DNA from: Caldithrix sp. RBG_13_44_9
Lineage (GTDB): Bacteria; Calditrichota; Calditrichia; RBG-13-44-9
Length of the DNA: 7,632 bases
Reading direction: 5' to 3'
Assembly: GCA_001771055.1 (NCBI GenBank)
Contig: MESS01000151.1
Location: 18,229 to 25,860 of the forward strand
The translations under genes were made by a program, and so were the position numbers. The notes beneath the pieces are model-generated. The model was not told the origin of the DNA, searched no databases, and saw nothing but the letters and a program-made list of their open reading frames with translations. This document shows positions 6,848-7,632 of the stretch, piece after piece (within the stretch, counting starts at the first letter, position 1; each line of letters opens with the position of its first letter).

Positions 6848-7285
6848 TTGAATTATAATTCCAACCCCATTGTGCCAGTTCTGGCGGCAATTATATTGAA
6901 TCACGATGGCAGCGTGTTATTGGCCCAGCGCCGTCCCGATAAAACCAATCCTCTGAAATGGGAATTTCCTGGTGGAAAACTCAAAGTAAAAGAATCGCCA
7001 GAATACTGCTTGACTCGGGAAATTGAGGAGGAACTTGGCCTAAAGATTGCCGTCCGTCAACTTTTTTCTGCAGTAAATTATTCTTATCCACATGAAAATA
7101 TTCTGTTATTAGCCTATTTTGCCGAATTGATGACAGGTTCCCTCCGGCTGTCCGATCATAAGGAAATTCGCTGGGTACCCATCGAAAAACTGGTGAATTA
7201 TGAACTCTCTCCGGCAGATATTCCCATTGTTGAAAAATTAGTAGAGAATTTTAAGGGAAGTTATCCCTCCTTATTCTCATTATGA
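6848..7285 (+). CDS. mutT: MutT-like Nudix hydrolase ((d)NTP pyrophosphohydrolase)
   Basis: A 145-residue cytoplasmic Nudix enzyme, close to the usual 130-150 for MutT. The Nudix box is complete at G43-L65: G, five residues, E49, seven residues, R57-E58, then E61-E62 and G64, the Mg-binding helix. The flanks are MutT-like: AQRRPDK before the box, WEFPGGK (38-44) leading into it, and a C-terminal IRWVPIEKL followed by LSPADIPIVEKL, as in 8-oxo-dGTP hydrolases and the related CTP pyrophosphohydrolase. The likely role is removal of oxidised or non-canonical nucleoside triphosphates; exact substrate is inferred. The frame opens after a TGA at 6827-6829, and TTG 6848 is the only common start before the conserved core, apart from GTG 6872, which would leave a very short N-terminus. 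AGGA lies ten bases upstream. The stop overlaps the next gene's ATG by four bases, indicating coupling. Confidence 0.88.
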   Translation: MNYNSNPIVPVLAAIILNHDGSVLLAQRRPDKTNPLKWEFPGGKLKVKESPEYCLTREIEEELGLKIAVRQLFSAVNYSYPHENILLLAYFAELMTGSLRLSDHKEIRWVPIEKLVNYELSPADIPIVEKLVENFKGSYPSLFSL

Positions 7286-7632
7286 TAAAGTCCAATCTTC
7301 AATTTTTACCTGATGTAGTCGGAAAACTGTTGGCAGCCAGCTTAGAATTTTCGGGACTGAGTTGTCAATCTAAAAATGAAGAATTATGGCAGGAAATAGG
7401 AGTATTACAGAAGGATTATATTCATCAATATGATCATCCTTCTGAGGGATTATCGTTGTTAAGGCCAGCCCGTGTTCTTTACCGGGCAGTGGGAATTGAA
7501 CCTACCCGTATCCGGCCTTCCTCGGAAGCCCTTTTCCGGAGAATTATCAAAGGCAAACCACTATATCAGATCAATTCCATTGTGGATGCCTGTAATTATG
7601 CCTCACTTTCTTTTTTTTTACCGATAGGATTG
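7282..7632 (+). CDS. B3/4-domain protein (solo PheRS-beta editing-domain homologue), cut by window end
   Basis: 117 codons are open from ATG 7282 to the edge, with no stop, so the gene continues outside. The visible part matches the free-standing B3/B4 family (COG3382), related to the domain of phenylalanyl-tRNA synthetase beta that hydrolyses mischarged Tyr-tRNA(Phe). Key blocks are ARVLYRAVGIEPTRIRPSSEAL (residues 63-84) with the typical RPSSEAL, then INSIVDACNYAS (97-108) and FFLPIGL at the edge. Residues 1-60 are the less conserved N-terminal part. Full-length relatives are usually around 220-240 residues, so about half is seen. Trans-editing of misacylated tRNA is a guess from the domain; solo members are largely uncharacterised. 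The ATGA overlap with the Nudix gene implies one transcript. No strong ribosome binding site precedes it, and a small AGGGA/TCCCT hairpin (7254-7268) lies just upstream, which fits coupled translation. Confidence 0.85.
   Translation, partial: MIKSNLQFLPDVVGKLLAASLEFSGLSCQSKNEELWQEIGVLQKDYIHQYDHPSEGLSLLRPARVLYRAVGIEPTRIRPSSEALFRRIIKGKPLYQINSIVDACNYASLSFFLPIGL

Noticed and set aside
7254..7268. AGGGA/TCCCT hairpin as a terminator between the Nudix and B3/4 genes
   Set aside because: Only five base pairs, inside the Nudix coding sequence and without a T-run; the genes overlap, so co-transcription is expected.

Overview
The window looks like a piece of an ordinary bacterial chromosome with moderate AT content. 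I see no mobile element, CRISPR array, tRNA or rRNA. The secreted DUF1028-TPR protein, the DUF1343 (NamZ-type) protein and the DnaQ-fused DinG helicase together hint at a Gram-negative lineage near the FCB group (Calditrichota/KSB1/Cloacimonadota-like). That placement is inference from gene content and is weak.

Layout: (1) 1-166 is an upstream gap with no clear gene. (2) 167-4290 is a plus-strand pair. A 982-residue DinG-type helicase with an N-terminal DEDDh exonuclease is joined by a 4-base ATGA stop/start overlap to a 392-residue DUF1343/NamZ-like protein. (3) 4291-4454 is a convergent gap with only a weak hairpin. (4) 4455-5459 on the minus strand encodes a secreted DUF1028 (predicted Ntn-hydrolase fold) protein with C-terminal TPR repeats, a strong AAGGAG ribosome binding site and a candidate sigma-70 promoter. 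(5) 5460-5673 is a divergent control region. (6) 5674-6636 encodes a plus-strand DHH/DHHA1 phosphoesterase of the NrnA type, followed by an AT-rich intrinsic terminator. (7) 6637-6847 is a very AT-rich leader with a hairpin and a possible 10-codon mini-ORF. (8) 6848-7632 is a second ATGA-coupled plus-strand pair: a MutT-like Nudix hydrolase with a TTG start and a solo B3/4-domain protein (a relative of the PheRS beta editing domain) cut off by the window edge.

The common theme is nucleic acid and nucleotide maintenance: helicase/nuclease, nanoRNA or pAp phosphoesterase, nucleotide sanitation and a possible aminoacyl-tRNA proofreading domain. Two less usual elements are a peptidoglycan-sugar hydrolase homologue and an uncharacterised secreted Ntn-type protein. 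I do not see a clear new multi-gene system. The points most worth a second look are the DinG with both nuclease and Fe-S helicase motifs intact, the NamZ-like protein with Gln in place of a conserved Glu and no signal peptide, and the secreted DUF1028-TPR protein whose predicted nucleophile is not N-terminal.
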